A stretch of DNA of 64,000 bases from DATLFA01 sp039934635 (GCA_039934635.1 JBDTLT010000008.1:1-64000), one strand, 5' to 3'; counted from the first letter of the stretch, positions 55,212-64,000 are shown. Notes: generated by a model not told the origin, from the sequence alone. Numbers and translations: made by a program.

Positions 55212-56882
55212 ATGGCCAGTGCCGTTAGTTCGTACGTATCGGGCGCGGCGGGCACCCCGTTGCTCGGCGCCACGGTCGGCGCGGCGTTGGCGAACACCGT
55301 CGCCCGCTTCCCCGACGGCGAAGCACTCGTGGCGGTCCATCAAGGGCTTCGCTATTCGTATCGTGAATTCGCCGGCGAGGTCGAGCGAGTGGCCTTGGGA
55401 CTGCTCGCCCTCGGCATCGAAAAAGGCGATCGTGTCGGTATCTGGGCGCCCAACTGTGCCGAGTGGGCGATCTTGCAGTTCGCCACCTCGCGCGTCGGTG
55501 CGATCCTCGTCAACATCAATCCCGCCTATCGACCGGGCGAGTTCGAGTTCGCGATGGCCCACTCCGGCGTGCGCATGTTGGTGACGGCCGCGAACTACAA
55601 GACCTCCGACTATCTCGGCATGCTGGCGTCAGTGCGCGCCGCGCTTCCGGCGCTCGAACGCGTCGTCACGATCGACGGCGATCGCGCGTCGGCCACCGAC
55701 CTCGTCTGGTCCGAGTTGGTCGCGGCGTCGACGGGCGCCACGCCGCAGCAACTCGCCGAGAGAGAGCAGACGCTCGACGCTGACGACCCGATCAACATCC
55801 AATACACGAGCGGTACGACCGGGCGGCCCAAGGGCGCGACACTCACGCACCACAACATCGTCAACAACGCTTACGCGATGGCCGAGATCCTGGGGTACAC
55901 CGCCGCGGACCGCGTCTGCATCCCGCTGCCGCTTTATCACTGCTTTGGTATGGGAGTCGGCAATCTCGGATGCGTGACGACCGGTGCGACGATGGTGTAT
56001 CCCGCGGCGTCCTTCGAACCCGTCCCGACGATGCAGGCGGTGCAAGACGAGCGCTGCACGAGTCTCTACGGCGTTCCCACCATGTGGATCGCGCAGTTGG
56101 AGCATCCTCGATTCGCCGAGTTCGATCTCACGTCGTTACGCACGGGGCTGATGGGTGGCTCGCCCTGCCCGATCGAGGTCATGAAGCGCGCGGTGAGTGA
56201 CATGCACGCGAGCGAGGTGTGCATCGTCTACGGGATGACCGAGACCGCGCCGATTTCGTTCATCACACGGCCCGACGACGACCTCGAGCGCCGGGTGTCG
56301 ACGGTCGGTCGCGTGATGCCGTATGTCGAAGCGAAGATCATCGACCCCACCACCGGTCAGGCGCTGCCCCGCGGCGCGGCCGGCGAGGTGTGCACGCGCG
56401 GCTACGTGGTCATGCGGGGCTACTGGGACGATCCCGCGGCCACGGCAGATGCGGTCGATGCGGGTGGCTGGATGCACACCGGCGATCTGGGCGTGATCGA
56501 CGACGAGGGATACCTCAACATCGTCGGCCGCATGAGGGACATGGTGATTCGCGGCGGCGAGAACATCTACCCGCGGGAGATCGAGGAAGTGCTGTTTCAA
56601 CACCCCGCCATCGGCAGCGCGCAGGTGATCGGCGTACCCGACGCGCTCACCGGAGAAGAGTTGATGGCCTGGGTCGTCGTGCGCGACGGCGTCACAGTCG
56701 ACGAGGATGAGTTGCGGGCATTCTGCAAGGCGAGGCTGTCGCACTTCAAGGTGCCCCGCTATTGGCAATTCGTCACCGAGTTCCCGATGACCGTCACGGG
56801 CAAGATTCAAAAGTTCAAGATGCGCGAGATCGCGATCGAGACGCTCGGTTTGCAAGCGGCGGCCGCCATCAAGACCGCATGA
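55212..56882 (+). CDS. Fatty-acyl-CoA synthetase family AMP ligase
   Basis: A 556-residue AMP-forming ligase. It has QYTSGTTGRPKGATLTHHN, PLYHCFGMG, VYGMTETAP, TGDLGVIDDEGYLNIVGR and the catalytic Lys in VTGKIQKFKMRE. It resembles medium/long-chain FadD-type or AcsM-type enzymes and may not belong to the same pathway as the first ligase. The ATG at 55212 has AGGGGATC upstream; an in-frame GTG at 55194 adds six residues and could be used by a leaderless message. Confidence 0.87.
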   Translation: MASAVSSYVSGAAGTPLLGATVGAALANTVARFPDGEALVAVHQGLRYSYREFAGEVERVALGLLALGIEKGDRVGIWAPNCAEWAILQFATSRVGAILVNINPAYRPGEFEFAMAHSGVRMLVTAANYKTSDYLGMLASVRAALPALERVVTIDGDRASATDLVWSELVAASTGATPQQLAEREQTLDADDPINIQYTSGTTGRPKGATLTHHNIVNNAYAMAEILGYTAADRVCIPLPLYHCFGMGVGNLGCVTTGATMVYPAASFEPVPTMQAVQDERCTSLYGVPTMWIAQLEHPRFAEFDLTSLRTGLMGGSPCPIEVMKRAVSDMHASEVCIVYGMTETAPISFITRPDDDLERRVSTVGRVMPYVEAKIIDPTTGQALPRGAAGEVCTRGYVVMRGYWDDPAATADAVDAGGWMHTGDLGVIDDEGYLNIVGRMRDMVIRGGENIYPREIEEVLFQHPAIGSAQVIGVPDALTGEELMAWVVVRDGVTVDEDELRAFCKARLSHFKVPRYWQFVTEFPMTVTGKIQKFKMREIAIETLGLQAAAAIKTA

Positions 56883-56892
56883 GTCCGGTTCT

Positions 56893-57762
56893 ATGAACAT
56901 CGACCTGACTGCTGCTTCTGCGTTCATGACGACCCACGGTCGGCTGCTCGACCGCCGTCGCTTCGAGTCACTGCTCGGTGGCGCCGGCGCGGCGGAGGTG
57001 TTGGCCGCGCTCGATGGTTATCGCAATGCCGATGGTGGCTACGGCTGGGGGATCGAGCCCGACCTCCGCGCGGCGGAGAGTCAACCGGCCGGCGCGATGC
57101 ACGCGCTCGAAGTGTTGGCCGAGCACGCGGTGATCACGCCTCGCTCCGTCGAGCTGTGTGATTGGCTCGACCGGCAGACGCTCGCCGACGGTGGGCTTCC
57201 GTTTGCGCTGCCAATCCGCGATGCGGCGGGATGCGCCCCGTTCTGGGCGGACGCCGACCAAACAGTGTCATCCCTTCAGGTCACCGCCCAGGTTGCAGCC
57301 AACGCGCAGCTCGTCGCGCGACACGATCCTGCCGTCGCCGCGCATCGCTGGTTGGAGCGGGCCACCGACTACTGCGTGCGCGCCATCCGCGCCGTCGATA
57401 CCGATCCGCATGCGTATGAGCTGCTGTTCGCACTGAGGTTTCTCGATGCGACGATTGAACGCGTGCCTGAGGCGCATGAGTTGCTCGAGCACCTCGGTCG
57501 TTTCATCCCGCCCGATGGCCGCGTACCCGTCGCCGGAGGGAGCGAGGGCGAAATGTTGCGCCCGCTCGATTTCGCGCCGCATGCCGGCCGTCCGGTGAGA
57601 GCCCTGTTCGCCAGTGATGTGATCGACACGGACCTCGAGCGGCTGGCCGCACTGCAGCAGCCCGATGGCGGGTGGGTCGTCGACTACGCGTCGTTCTCGC
57701 CGATCGCCGCGCTCGAGTGGCGGGGCTACGCCACGGTCCGCGCGGTCGAGATCCTCCGTTAG
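56893..57762 (+). CDS. Terpenoid-cyclase-fold protein of unknown function
   Basis: A 289-residue protein with repeated motifs of the prenyltransferase/squalene-cyclase alpha-toroid: YRNADGGYGWGIEPD, LADGGLPFALP and LQQPDGGWVVDY. The catalytic Asp motifs of real cyclases are not evident. It starts 10 bases after the ligase and converges on the next gene, overlapping by four bases. Role unknown. Confidence 0.65.
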   Translation: MNIDLTAASAFMTTHGRLLDRRRFESLLGGAGAAEVLAALDGYRNADGGYGWGIEPDLRAAESQPAGAMHALEVLAEHAVITPRSVELCDWLDRQTLADGGLPFALPIRDAAGCAPFWADADQTVSSLQVTAQVAANAQLVARHDPAVAAHRWLERATDYCVRAIRAVDTDPHAYELLFALRFLDATIERVPEAHELLEHLGRFIPPDGRVPVAGGSEGEMLRPLDFAPHAGRPVRALFASDVIDTDLERLAALQQPDGGWVVDYASFSPIAALEWRGYATVRAVEILR

Positions 57763-58145
57763 CTGATGTCACCCTTGCCGATCTGTTGCAAGAACCCGAG
57801 CGCGTCGTAGTAGTCGACACGGTGTGCGACGAGCCCGTCGTGTATCCGCATGCGCATGACGCCGCGGACCGCGATCTCGTGACCTTCGTATGTCGCGCGC
57901 ATGGTGTAAGCGGCCGCGACCTTGTCGCCTTCGGTGAGCACGTCATCGATCTCGTAGCGCACGCCGGCGAAGCTGGCCAAGAAGTCGGGCAGCCGGCGCC
58001 GGTACTCGGTCTTGCCGGTGCAACTCGATGACAATGCGGCGGTGTGTTCGTTGACGAAGTCGTCGGTGACGTGCGCGGCCACCGCATCGGCGTCGCCGGT
58101 GGCGAAAGCATCGAGATAGGAACGAGCGACGTTGGCGGGGTCCAC
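57759..58145 (-). CDS. SnoaL-like/NTF2-fold protein
   Basis: A 128-residue single-domain protein with the NTF2-like pattern: N-terminal VARSYLDAFATGDADAVAAHVTDDFVNEH, and strands ending in MRMRIHDGLVAHRVDYYDALGFLQQIG. Family members are isomerases, dehydratases or hydrolases of small cyclic compounds, or have no known activity. It is transcribed opposite to its neighbours, its GTG start standing 30 bases from the operator copy 2. Confidence 0.78.
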   Translation of the reverse strand: MDPANVARSYLDAFATGDADAVAAHVTDDFVNEHTAALSSSCTGKTEYRRRLPDFLASFAGVRYEIDDVLTEGDKVAAAYTMRATYEGHEIAVRGVMRMRIHDGLVAHRVDYYDALGFLQQIGKGDIS

Positions 58146-58174
58146 CGCGCAAATCCTGGCACAGGGCGTCGTGC

Positions 58175-58195
58175 TATGGTCAGACCATCAGACCG
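58175..58195 (+). promoter_or_regulatory. GntR-type operator over a -10 hexamer, copy 2
   Basis: Same 21-base segment as 46440-46460 with a single change at its eighth base (A instead of T), which is the central base of the TGGTCNGACCA palindrome and leaves the symmetry intact. It begins with TATGGT and lies 134 bases before the BMP lipoprotein gene and 30 from the divergent SnoaL-like gene, so it could control both. Confidence 0.75.
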
Positions 58196-58328
58196 TTGGC
58201 GCGTTCTGGTCGGGTGGCAGGCGCGGATCTCGTTGGCGGCGTGAGACAAAGTGTGGTTGGTTGCGGGTGTGCGGAACGTCCGGTGACAACGATCAGTGGT
58301 CGACGGCGTCGTTACTTGGAGGACATCA

Positions 58329-59423
58329 GTGAAGAATCGGGCGAGATTCGGGTTGGTCGCAGTGTTGGTGGTGGCGGCACTCGTGGCGGCCGCCTGCGGC
58401 GATGACGGTGGGGACTCGAAGCCGGCGGACGTCAATACCACGTGTACGCAGAAGGCGGCCGATATCAAGAGCGTCGACTTCAACGGCGACGGCAAGTTCG
58501 TCGTGGGCGTGGCGACGCCCGGGCCACGCGACGATGGCGCGTACTACCAAGCGTTGGTCGAGTGCGTCGACCGCCTCGTAAAGGCCAACGGTGGCTCGTC
58601 GATCATCGTCGACAAGATCGCGCAGGCCGATGCCGGCACTCAGATCGAGAATCTGGCCAAGCAAAATCCGGACATCTTGGTGGTTGGCGCCAGCGAGATC
58701 GGCAAGCCTCTACCGGATCTGGCGAAGAAGTATTCGTCGATCTTCTGGTACTGCAACTGCGGTGCCGGCCAGCAGGCGAATCCCGACTATGCACAAAGCC
58801 AGGATGATGGGTCCGAGATCAATTACACCGCGGGCTACGCGACGGGGCTGTTGTTGAAGGACAAGAAGAAGTCGACCGCCGCGTTCATCGGTAACACCGA
58901 CGCGAATGGTTTCGAGGTCGAGTCCTTCGATGCGTTCAATCTCGGCCTTCAGGCGGTCGACGCTTCGTACAAAGCGACGTACTACGGCACCGGCAGCTTC
59001 GACGACGTGCCGAAGGCGACCGAGGCGTACAACAACGCCAAGGGCGCTGGTGTCGGTGCGATCTATCCGTTTCTGGGCGGCGCGCACGAGCCGATCGTCA
59101 AGTTGGCCAACAAGGACAAGCTCATCACCATGAGCGCAGGTAAGAGCGACGCTTGTTCGAAGAAGGACATCACCTACGACATCGCCGTTCGCTTCGATGC
59201 CGGCGACTATCTGGACACCATATTCAAGGAGATTCTGGCGGGTACGTACAAAGAGGGATCGATCCGTACCTTCCACGTCGGCAAGGACCCTCAGCCCGGG
59301 GCCAAGATCTGCAAGCCGACCAGCGATCAGACGAAAGCGCTCGATGCCGCGTACGCCGATGTCGCCTCGGGCAAGCTCGATGCGAAATTCTTCGAGATCA
59401 AGAAGAAGGCCTACAAGTTCTAG
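58329..59423 (+). CDS. BMP-family substrate-binding lipoprotein of an ABC importer
   Basis: A 364-residue binding lipoprotein. The signal peptide ends in the lipobox VAAAC, and the mature protein has the BMP/PnrA family pattern: VGVATPG, DGAYYQAL, the segment GYATGLLL, and IGNTDANGFEVESF. Family members bind nucleosides or similar ring compounds in periplasm-type import systems. The GTG at 58329 has GGAGGA upstream. The full transporter follows: fused ATPase and two permeases. Confidence 0.88.
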   Translation: MKNRARFGLVAVLVVAALVAAACGDDGGDSKPADVNTTCTQKAADIKSVDFNGDGKFVVGVATPGPRDDGAYYQALVECVDRLVKANGGSSIIVDKIAQADAGTQIENLAKQNPDILVVGASEIGKPLPDLAKKYSSIFWYCNCGAGQQANPDYAQSQDDGSEINYTAGYATGLLLKDKKKSTAAFIGNTDANGFEVESFDAFNLGLQAVDASYKATYYGTGSFDDVPKATEAYNNAKGAGVGAIYPFLGGAHEPIVKLANKDKLITMSAGKSDACSKKDITYDIAVRFDAGDYLDTIFKEILAGTYKEGSIRTFHVGKDPQPGAKICKPTSDQTKALDAAYADVASGKLDAKFFEIKKKAYKF

Positions 59424-59465
59424 TCCGCACGTGCGGCGCGCAGACACGACAGCAGGGCAAGGTCG

Positions 59466-61031
59466 ATGACGAACTCTGCCCCACTCGTCGCACTGGTCGA
59501 CATCACCAAGCGCTTCGGCGGGGTCGTGGCGTGTGATCGCGTCAACCTCTCGCTGCATCCCGGTGAGATCCACGGCGTGCTCGGGCAGAATGGCGCCGGC
59601 AAGTCGACGCTGATGAAGATCCTCATCGGGCTCGTGTTGCCTGAGTCCGGCGAAATCCATATCCGCGGTGTTGCGCACCGCATTCACGATCCGCAGGTCG
59701 CCGCGGCGCTCGGCATCGCGATGGTCCATCAACACTTCAGCCTCGTCGAGCCGTTGCGGGTCTGGGAGAACGTGGTGCTCGGCGAAGTCAGTGGTATCGA
59801 CGCGGCGCGGGCACGGACCGACGTCCGCGAGATCGGAGAGCGCTATGGGCTCGAGGTCGATCCCGATGCGCGCGTGAGTGACCTGACCGCCGGGCAACGC
59901 CAACGTGTGGAGATCATCAAGTGTCTCCGGCGAGGCCCCTCGATCCTCGTCTTCGACGAACCGACGTCGGTGTTGACCCCCGCAGAATCACTCGAACTCT
60001 TCGCGGTGCTCCGACGCGTCGTGCAGGAAGAGCAGCGCGCGGTAGCCCTCGTCAGCCACAAGCTCGACGAGATCCTTCACGCCACCGATCGGGTGACCAT
60101 CATGCGCAGTGGGCGTGTCGTTGCGTCGATACCCACGTCCGAAGCCACCGCGCCGTCGTTGGCGCGGGCGATGGTGGGACGCGATGTCGTGTTGCGATCG
60201 CAGAGCGCCGCCGCGTTCGGTCTCGTCGAAATGATCGCCGATGAGCTTGCGCTCGAGGCACCCACTGTCGGGGCAGCAGCGGCGGCACCCGCGGTGCTGA
60301 AGATCGTCGACGCGTGCGCCCGCGGCGCCGGTCGGCGCACGCTGCTCGACGGTCTGTCGCTCGAAGTGCACCCCGGTGAGATCGTCGGCATCGCCGGCGT
60401 CGAGGGCAATGGGCAAGCCGCCCTGGGCGATCTGCTGTCGAGCTTGCTCGAACTGGAGTCGGGCACCGTCGAGGTGAACGGTGAGGCGGTGCCGACGGGC
60501 AAGGCGGGCGCGATGGCCGACGCCGGCGTCGGTGTCATCCCCGAGGACCGACACGCGTCGGGCTGTGTCCTCGAAATGACCGTCGCCGAGAATCTGGTGC
60601 TCGACGCACCGCATGCGCTGGCCCGCCACGGACTGCTCGATCGACGGGCCGTCCGCGACCGGGCGGCGCGACTCATCGACGAGTTCGACATCCAAGCGTC
60701 GTCACCCGAGGCGCCGATGTCGTCGTTGTCGGGCGGCAATCAACAACGCGTCGTTCTGGCCCGAGAGTTGTCGCGGCAGCCGAAGGTGCTCGTCGCCGCC
60801 CAGCCGACTCGAGGTCTCGATGTGGGCGCTATCGAGTACATGGGCCAGCGGCTGCGGGCGGCGGCCGACGCCGGAGTCGGTGTGCTGCTCGTGTCGAGCG
60901 AACTCGAAGAAATTCTCGCGCTGTCGGACCGCGTTGTGGTCTTGTACCGCGGTCGCATCATCGGCGAGATGTCACGCCACGACGTCGACCTCGAGCGCCT
61001 CGGCTTGCTGATGGGGGGCGAAGCGGCGTGA
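59466..61031 (+). CDS. ABC importer ATPase with two nucleotide-binding domains (NupO-like)
   Basis: A 521-residue fused ATPase. Domain 1 has Walker A GQNGAGKSTLMK, a signature DLTAGQRQRVEI and Walker B ILVFDEPTSVLTP. Domain 2 has the degenerate Walker A GVEGNGQAA, normal for sugar and nucleoside importers of this group, signature SLSGGNQQRVVLAREL and VLVAAQPTRGLDVGA. It powers the two permeases encoded next. Its stop overlaps the permease start by four bases. Confidence 0.93.
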   Translation: MTNSAPLVALVDITKRFGGVVACDRVNLSLHPGEIHGVLGQNGAGKSTLMKILIGLVLPESGEIHIRGVAHRIHDPQVAAALGIAMVHQHFSLVEPLRVWENVVLGEVSGIDAARARTDVREIGERYGLEVDPDARVSDLTAGQRQRVEIIKCLRRGPSILVFDEPTSVLTPAESLELFAVLRRVVQEEQRAVALVSHKLDEILHATDRVTIMRSGRVVASIPTSEATAPSLARAMVGRDVVLRSQSAAAFGLVEMIADELALEAPTVGAAAAAPAVLKIVDACARGAGRRTLLDGLSLEVHPGEIVGIAGVEGNGQAALGDLLSSLLELESGTVEVNGEAVPTGKAGAMADAGVGVIPEDRHASGCVLEMTVAENLVLDAPHALARHGLLDRRAVRDRAARLIDEFDIQASSPEAPMSSLSGGNQQRVVLARELSRQPKVLVAAQPTRGLDVGAIEYMGQRLRAAADAGVGVLLVSSELEEILALSDRVVVLYRGRIIGEMSRHDVDLERLGLLMGGEAA

Positions 61032-62152
61032 CCGCGACCATCACCGAGGCCGAGGCGACGGAGGTCGCCGGGCCGTCGAAGCTGCGAGACGCGGTCATCG
61101 TCGCGGCCATCTATCTGGCTTCGATCGTCGGTGCACTGATCTTGTCGGCGTTGCTCGTCGGTGTCACCGGGGGTTCGTGGCGCAAGGTCTTCAGCGCGTT
61201 GATCGACGGCAGCGTGCGCAACGACGGCGCGTGGGGTCAGACCCTCAGCGGGATGGCGCCGCTCCTCATCGTGGCCACTGGCGCGATCGTGTCGACGCGC
61301 GCGGGTCTCGTCAATATCGGCCAGGAAGGACAGCTGCTCGTCGGCGCAGTGTTTGCGGCATATCTCGGCAATCACATGTCCGGGCCGGGCCCGTTGGTCA
61401 TCGGGTGCGCGCTGGTGTTCGGCGCGTTCGGCGGCGCGCTGTGGGCGGGCATCGCGGCCGCATTGCGCTTTGGCCGTGGTGTGCCCGAGGTGCTGTCGAC
61501 GCTGCTCTTGGTTTTCGTCGCGTTCCCGCTGTTGGACTACGCGCTGCGCTACAAGTCGCTGCTGCTCGACAACGATCCCACGGTCAAACAACAACTCAAC
61601 ACCGGCACGCAACTGCCGTCCGATCGCCGGCTGCCGCGAATCGATTTCTTCGGCAACGAGTTCCACTTCGGCGTGATCATCGCGCTCGTCGTCGTGTTGC
61701 TCGGCGCGCTCGTGCTCGCGCGCACGGTGTGGGGGTTCCGGTTGCGCATGTTCGGGTTGAATCCCCGCACCGCGCAGCGCATGGGGGTCTCCGCAGTGGT
61801 GATGGGCACGGCCGCGTTGGTCGTCTCCGGTGCACTTGCCGGCCTCGCGGGTGGCGTGTTGCTCGCCGGGACGCCTGACTATCGCATCACCGTCGGCTAC
61901 TCGCGCAGCTTCGGTTGGAACGGGCTACTCGTCGCGTTGCTGGCCCGCAATCGGCCGTTGCTGGTGATCCCCATGGCCTTCGTGTTCGCCGCGCTGCGCA
62001 CCGGCTCGAACTACCTCGGGGCCACCGGCGTCGCGCGGGACATCGTCGATGTCGTGCAAGCTCTGCTCGTGCTGGCGTTGCTCATTCCTCCCGCGGTGCT
62101 CTTCATCCGCGACCGGCGTCGCGCCGTTGCGGCGACGAGCGCGAGGGTCTGA
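61028..62152 (+). CDS. ABC importer permease 1 (NupP-like)
   Basis: A 374-residue membrane subunit with about ten helices. The family signature region is TRAGLVNIGQEGQLLVGAVFAAYLG and the EAA-like loop is NPRTAQRMGVSAVVMG, with GWNGLLVALLARNRP near the end. It pairs with the second permease. The GTG start overlaps the ATPase stop. Confidence 0.92.
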   Translation: MTATITEAEATEVAGPSKLRDAVIVAAIYLASIVGALILSALLVGVTGGSWRKVFSALIDGSVRNDGAWGQTLSGMAPLLIVATGAIVSTRAGLVNIGQEGQLLVGAVFAAYLGNHMSGPGPLVIGCALVFGAFGGALWAGIAAALRFGRGVPEVLSTLLLVFVAFPLLDYALRYKSLLLDNDPTVKQQLNTGTQLPSDRRLPRIDFFGNEFHFGVIIALVVVLLGALVLARTVWGFRLRMFGLNPRTAQRMGVSAVVMGTAALVVSGALAGLAGGVLLAGTPDYRITVGYSRSFGWNGLLVALLARNRPLLVIPMAFVFAALRTGSNYLGATGVARDIVDVVQALLVLALLIPPAVLFIRDRRRAVAATSARV

Positions 62153-62156
62153 CCCG

Positions 62157-63080
62157 ATGTCGTTTTTCACTGCAGTGTGGGACATCTTCAGCACGGGCTC
62201 GTTGTACGGCAGCACGACGCGCCTCGCGGTGTTTCTCGCCCTCGCCGCCGCCGGCGAATGGGTCGCGGAACGCGCCGGCACGCTGAACATCTCGGTCGAA
62301 GGCATGTGTCTGGTCGCGGCGTTTGCCGGCGTCGCGGGCTCGGACGTCACCCACTCCGCGGTCGGTGGTGTCGCCTTCGGCATGTTTGCCGGCGTCGTCG
62401 TTGCCTCGATACAGGGGAACATGAGTCATCGCCTCACCGCCAACCAGTTCGTCGTCGGTCTCGCGATCAACGTGCTCGCCCTCGGTCTGACGTCGTTTCT
62501 GCGGCAGCAGGTCGATCTCGATGTCAGGGCCGCGGGCACGTTCCCCGGAGCGAGCCATCTACCGGGCGTGCTCCGCGAAGTGTTCGATCAACGATGGACC
62601 GCGTACTTGGCCATACCTGCGATCGCCGGGTGTTGGTGGCTCGTGTACCGCACGCGCTGGGGCCTCGAAGTGCGGGCAGTCGGGGAGAATCCGCAGTCCG
62701 CGGACGTGTCCGGCATCCATGTGAATCGTCGACGGCGAGAGGCGATTCTCGTGTGCGGTGCGATGTGTGGTCTCGCGGGTTCCTACATCGCGGTCGACAC
62801 GAGCGGCTTCTCGCCGAACATGACGAGTGGGCGCGGCTACATCGCGATCGCTGCCGTCATCTTTGGCGGGTGGACGCTCCGCGGCGCGCTGGCCGGCTGT
62901 GTGCTCTTCGGTGGCGCCGAGGCATTGACGCTCGTGGTGCAGCGCCTGGAGTTGGATGTCAACCGCCAGTTCTTGCAAGCGTTTCCCTATCTCGTCACGC
63001 TGGTCGTCATGGCGGTGTTCGCCAAGCGCACGCGCCAACCGCAGGCGTTGGCGCAGCCTTTCGTGCGAGGGCTGACGTGA
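62157..63080 (+). CDS. ABC importer permease 2 (NupQ-like)
   Basis: A 307-residue membrane subunit with about eight to nine helices. The segment ERAGTLNISVEGMCLVAAFAGV and the loop GENPQSADVSGIHVNRRRR are typical of the nucleoside importer group. It begins five bases after the first permease and is followed by a dehydrogenase gene eight bases further on. Confidence 0.92.
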   Translation: MSFFTAVWDIFSTGSLYGSTTRLAVFLALAAAGEWVAERAGTLNISVEGMCLVAAFAGVAGSDVTHSAVGGVAFGMFAGVVVASIQGNMSHRLTANQFVVGLAINVLALGLTSFLRQQVDLDVRAAGTFPGASHLPGVLREVFDQRWTAYLAIPAIAGCWWLVYRTRWGLEVRAVGENPQSADVSGIHVNRRRREAILVCGAMCGLAGSYIAVDTSGFSPNMTSGRGYIAIAAVIFGGWTLRGALAGCVLFGGAEALTLVVQRLELDVNRQFLQAFPYLVTLVVMAVFAKRTRQPQALAQPFVRGLT

Positions 63081-63087
63081 CCGCATC

Positions 63088-64000
63088 ATGAAAGCAATGC
63101 TGTATCACCGCACCGGTGGGCCCGAGGTGCTCGAGTACGCGGACGTAGCCGACCCTCAGCCGGGAGCGAAAGATGTGATCATCGCGGTCGCGGCTACTGC
63201 GCTCAACCATCTCGACATCGTGCAGCGCAACGGCTGGTTCACCATGCCCGGGTTTCGCTTTCCGCACATCGCGGGGATGGACGTCGCGGGCACAGTGGTT
63301 GTGGTGGGGAGCGACGTCGAGCGGTTCGCGGTCGGCGATCGTGTGGTCGCGGATCCCTCGCTCGTGGGCGTGCCGGTCGGGTCCAAGCTGGACGATGGCG
63401 ACGACCTGTTCATTCTGGGCGCGACGGTCGATGGCGGCTACGCGGAGCTCTGTCTCGTCCCGGAAACGCACCTCCATCGCGTGCCGGCGTCGATCTCTCT
63501 CGCGGCCGCGGCGACGTTTCCCACTTGCTACCTGACGGTGTGGCACGCCCTGTTCGCCGTCGGCGAGCTCACCGCAGGGGAGACCGTCATGATCCACGCC
63601 GCCGGCTCGGGCACCGGCGTCGCAGCCATCCAGTTCGCGAAGCAGCGCGGTGCGACGGTCATCGCGACGGCGGGCTCTGACGCGAAGTGCGAACGGGCGC
63701 TGACCATCGGTTGTGATTTCGTCTGCAACAACCGCACCACTGACGTCGCCGCGTTTGCGCGTGACGTCACCGACGGCCGCGGTGTCGACATGGTGTTCGA
63801 CCACATCGGCCCGGCCCTGTTCGAGGCCTCGTTCTACTCCTTGGCCACACGAGGGCGCTTTGTCACGTGCGGCAACACGAGCGGCGATCAGTTGACCGTG
63901 CCGTCGATCGGCCACATGTACCACTCGGGCCTTCGCATATTGGGCAGCGATCCCTATCGCAACGACGAGTTCGAGCCTGCGTGGCGCGCGTTTTGCGACG
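63088..64000 (+). CDS. Zinc-type alcohol dehydrogenase/quinone oxidoreductase family protein, 3' end outside the window
   Basis: The first 304 residues of a medium-chain dehydrogenase/reductase. It begins MKAMLYHRTGGPEVLEY, has the GroES-like domain with NHLDIVQRNG and GMDVAGTVV, and the nucleotide motif HAAGSGTGVAAIQFAK. The frame is open to the last base. The structural zinc cysteines are not evident, which points to the zinc-free quinone oxidoreductase-like branch. It is last in the importer operon as far as visible and probably handles an imported compound or a breakdown product. Confidence 0.9.
   Translation, partial: MKAMLYHRTGGPEVLEYADVADPQPGAKDVIIAVAATALNHLDIVQRNGWFTMPGFRFPHIAGMDVAGTVVVVGSDVERFAVGDRVVADPSLVGVPVGSKLDDGDDLFILGATVDGGYAELCLVPETHLHRVPASISLAAAATFPTCYLTVWHALFAVGELTAGETVMIHAAGSGTGVAAIQFAKQRGATVIATAGSDAKCERALTIGCDFVCNNRTTDVAAFARDVTDGRGVDMVFDHIGPALFEASFYSLATRGRFVTCGNTSGDQLTVPSIGHMYHSGLRILGSDPYRNDEFEPAWRAFCD

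Overview
This window is G+C-rich DNA from an actinobacterium, most likely of the class Acidimicrobiia. The evidence is the conserved order smc–ftsY–ffh–rpsP–KH–rimM–trmD–rplS, then comM–dprA–xerC–whiG-type sigma–M23–rpsB–tsf–pyrH–frr–cdsA–dxr–rseP–ispG–proS, then rimP–nusA–ylxR–infB–DUF503–rbfA–truB–ribF. Further support comes from the high use of GTG and TTG starts, four-base start/stop overlaps, and a secreted protein with DxxRxxDTR-type surface repeats. The class assignment is inference; no rRNA or tRNA gene was seen.

Layout. (1) 1-4040: the 3' part of smc, a palindrome, and a PH-domain membrane gene broken by a 2-base slip. (2) 4050-7050, minus strand: a MoxR ATPase/DUF58/VWA operon. (3) 7151-10719: an MprAB-like two-component pair followed by an HtrA-type membrane protease. 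(4) 10784-19724: the SRP and ribosome-maturation block, interrupted by a secreted GH43 enzyme between ftsY and ffh and by a GH51 arabinofuranosidase between trmD and rplS. (5) 19734-37743: YraN, DNA uptake/recombination genes (comM, dprA, xerC), a WhiG-like sigma factor, translation factors, phospholipid and MEP isoprenoid genes, a few unknown membrane genes, and proS. (6) 37922-45345: the nusA–infB operon through ribF. (7) 45346-45807: the only long gene-free stretch, full of repeats and palindromes.

(8) 46440-64000 is an accessory catabolic and uptake region. A VOC protein, FCD-type GntR regulator, cupin, HyuA/HyuB pair, acyl-CoA ligase, Rieske oxygenase, RraA-like protein and second acyl-CoA ligase lie on the plus strand. 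After a short minus-strand SnoaL-like gene comes a BMP-type ABC importer (binding lipoprotein, fused ATPase, two permeases) followed by a zinc-type alcohol/quinone dehydrogenase cut by the window end. A 21-bp sequence containing the palindrome TGGTCNGACCA occurs upstream of the VOC–GntR operon and again upstream of the importer operon, 20 of 21 bases identical, each time covering a TATGGT -10-like hexamer. I infer one GntR-controlled regulon that imports and degrades an unidentified, probably nitrogen-containing ring compound.

A second signal across the window is a TAnnnT hexamer 6-10 bases before the start codon of many first-in-operon genes, which suggests frequent leaderless transcription. 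A third is a pair of intergenic palindromes with nearly the same arms and a compensatory base-pair change, at 3.4 kb and 34.3 kb.
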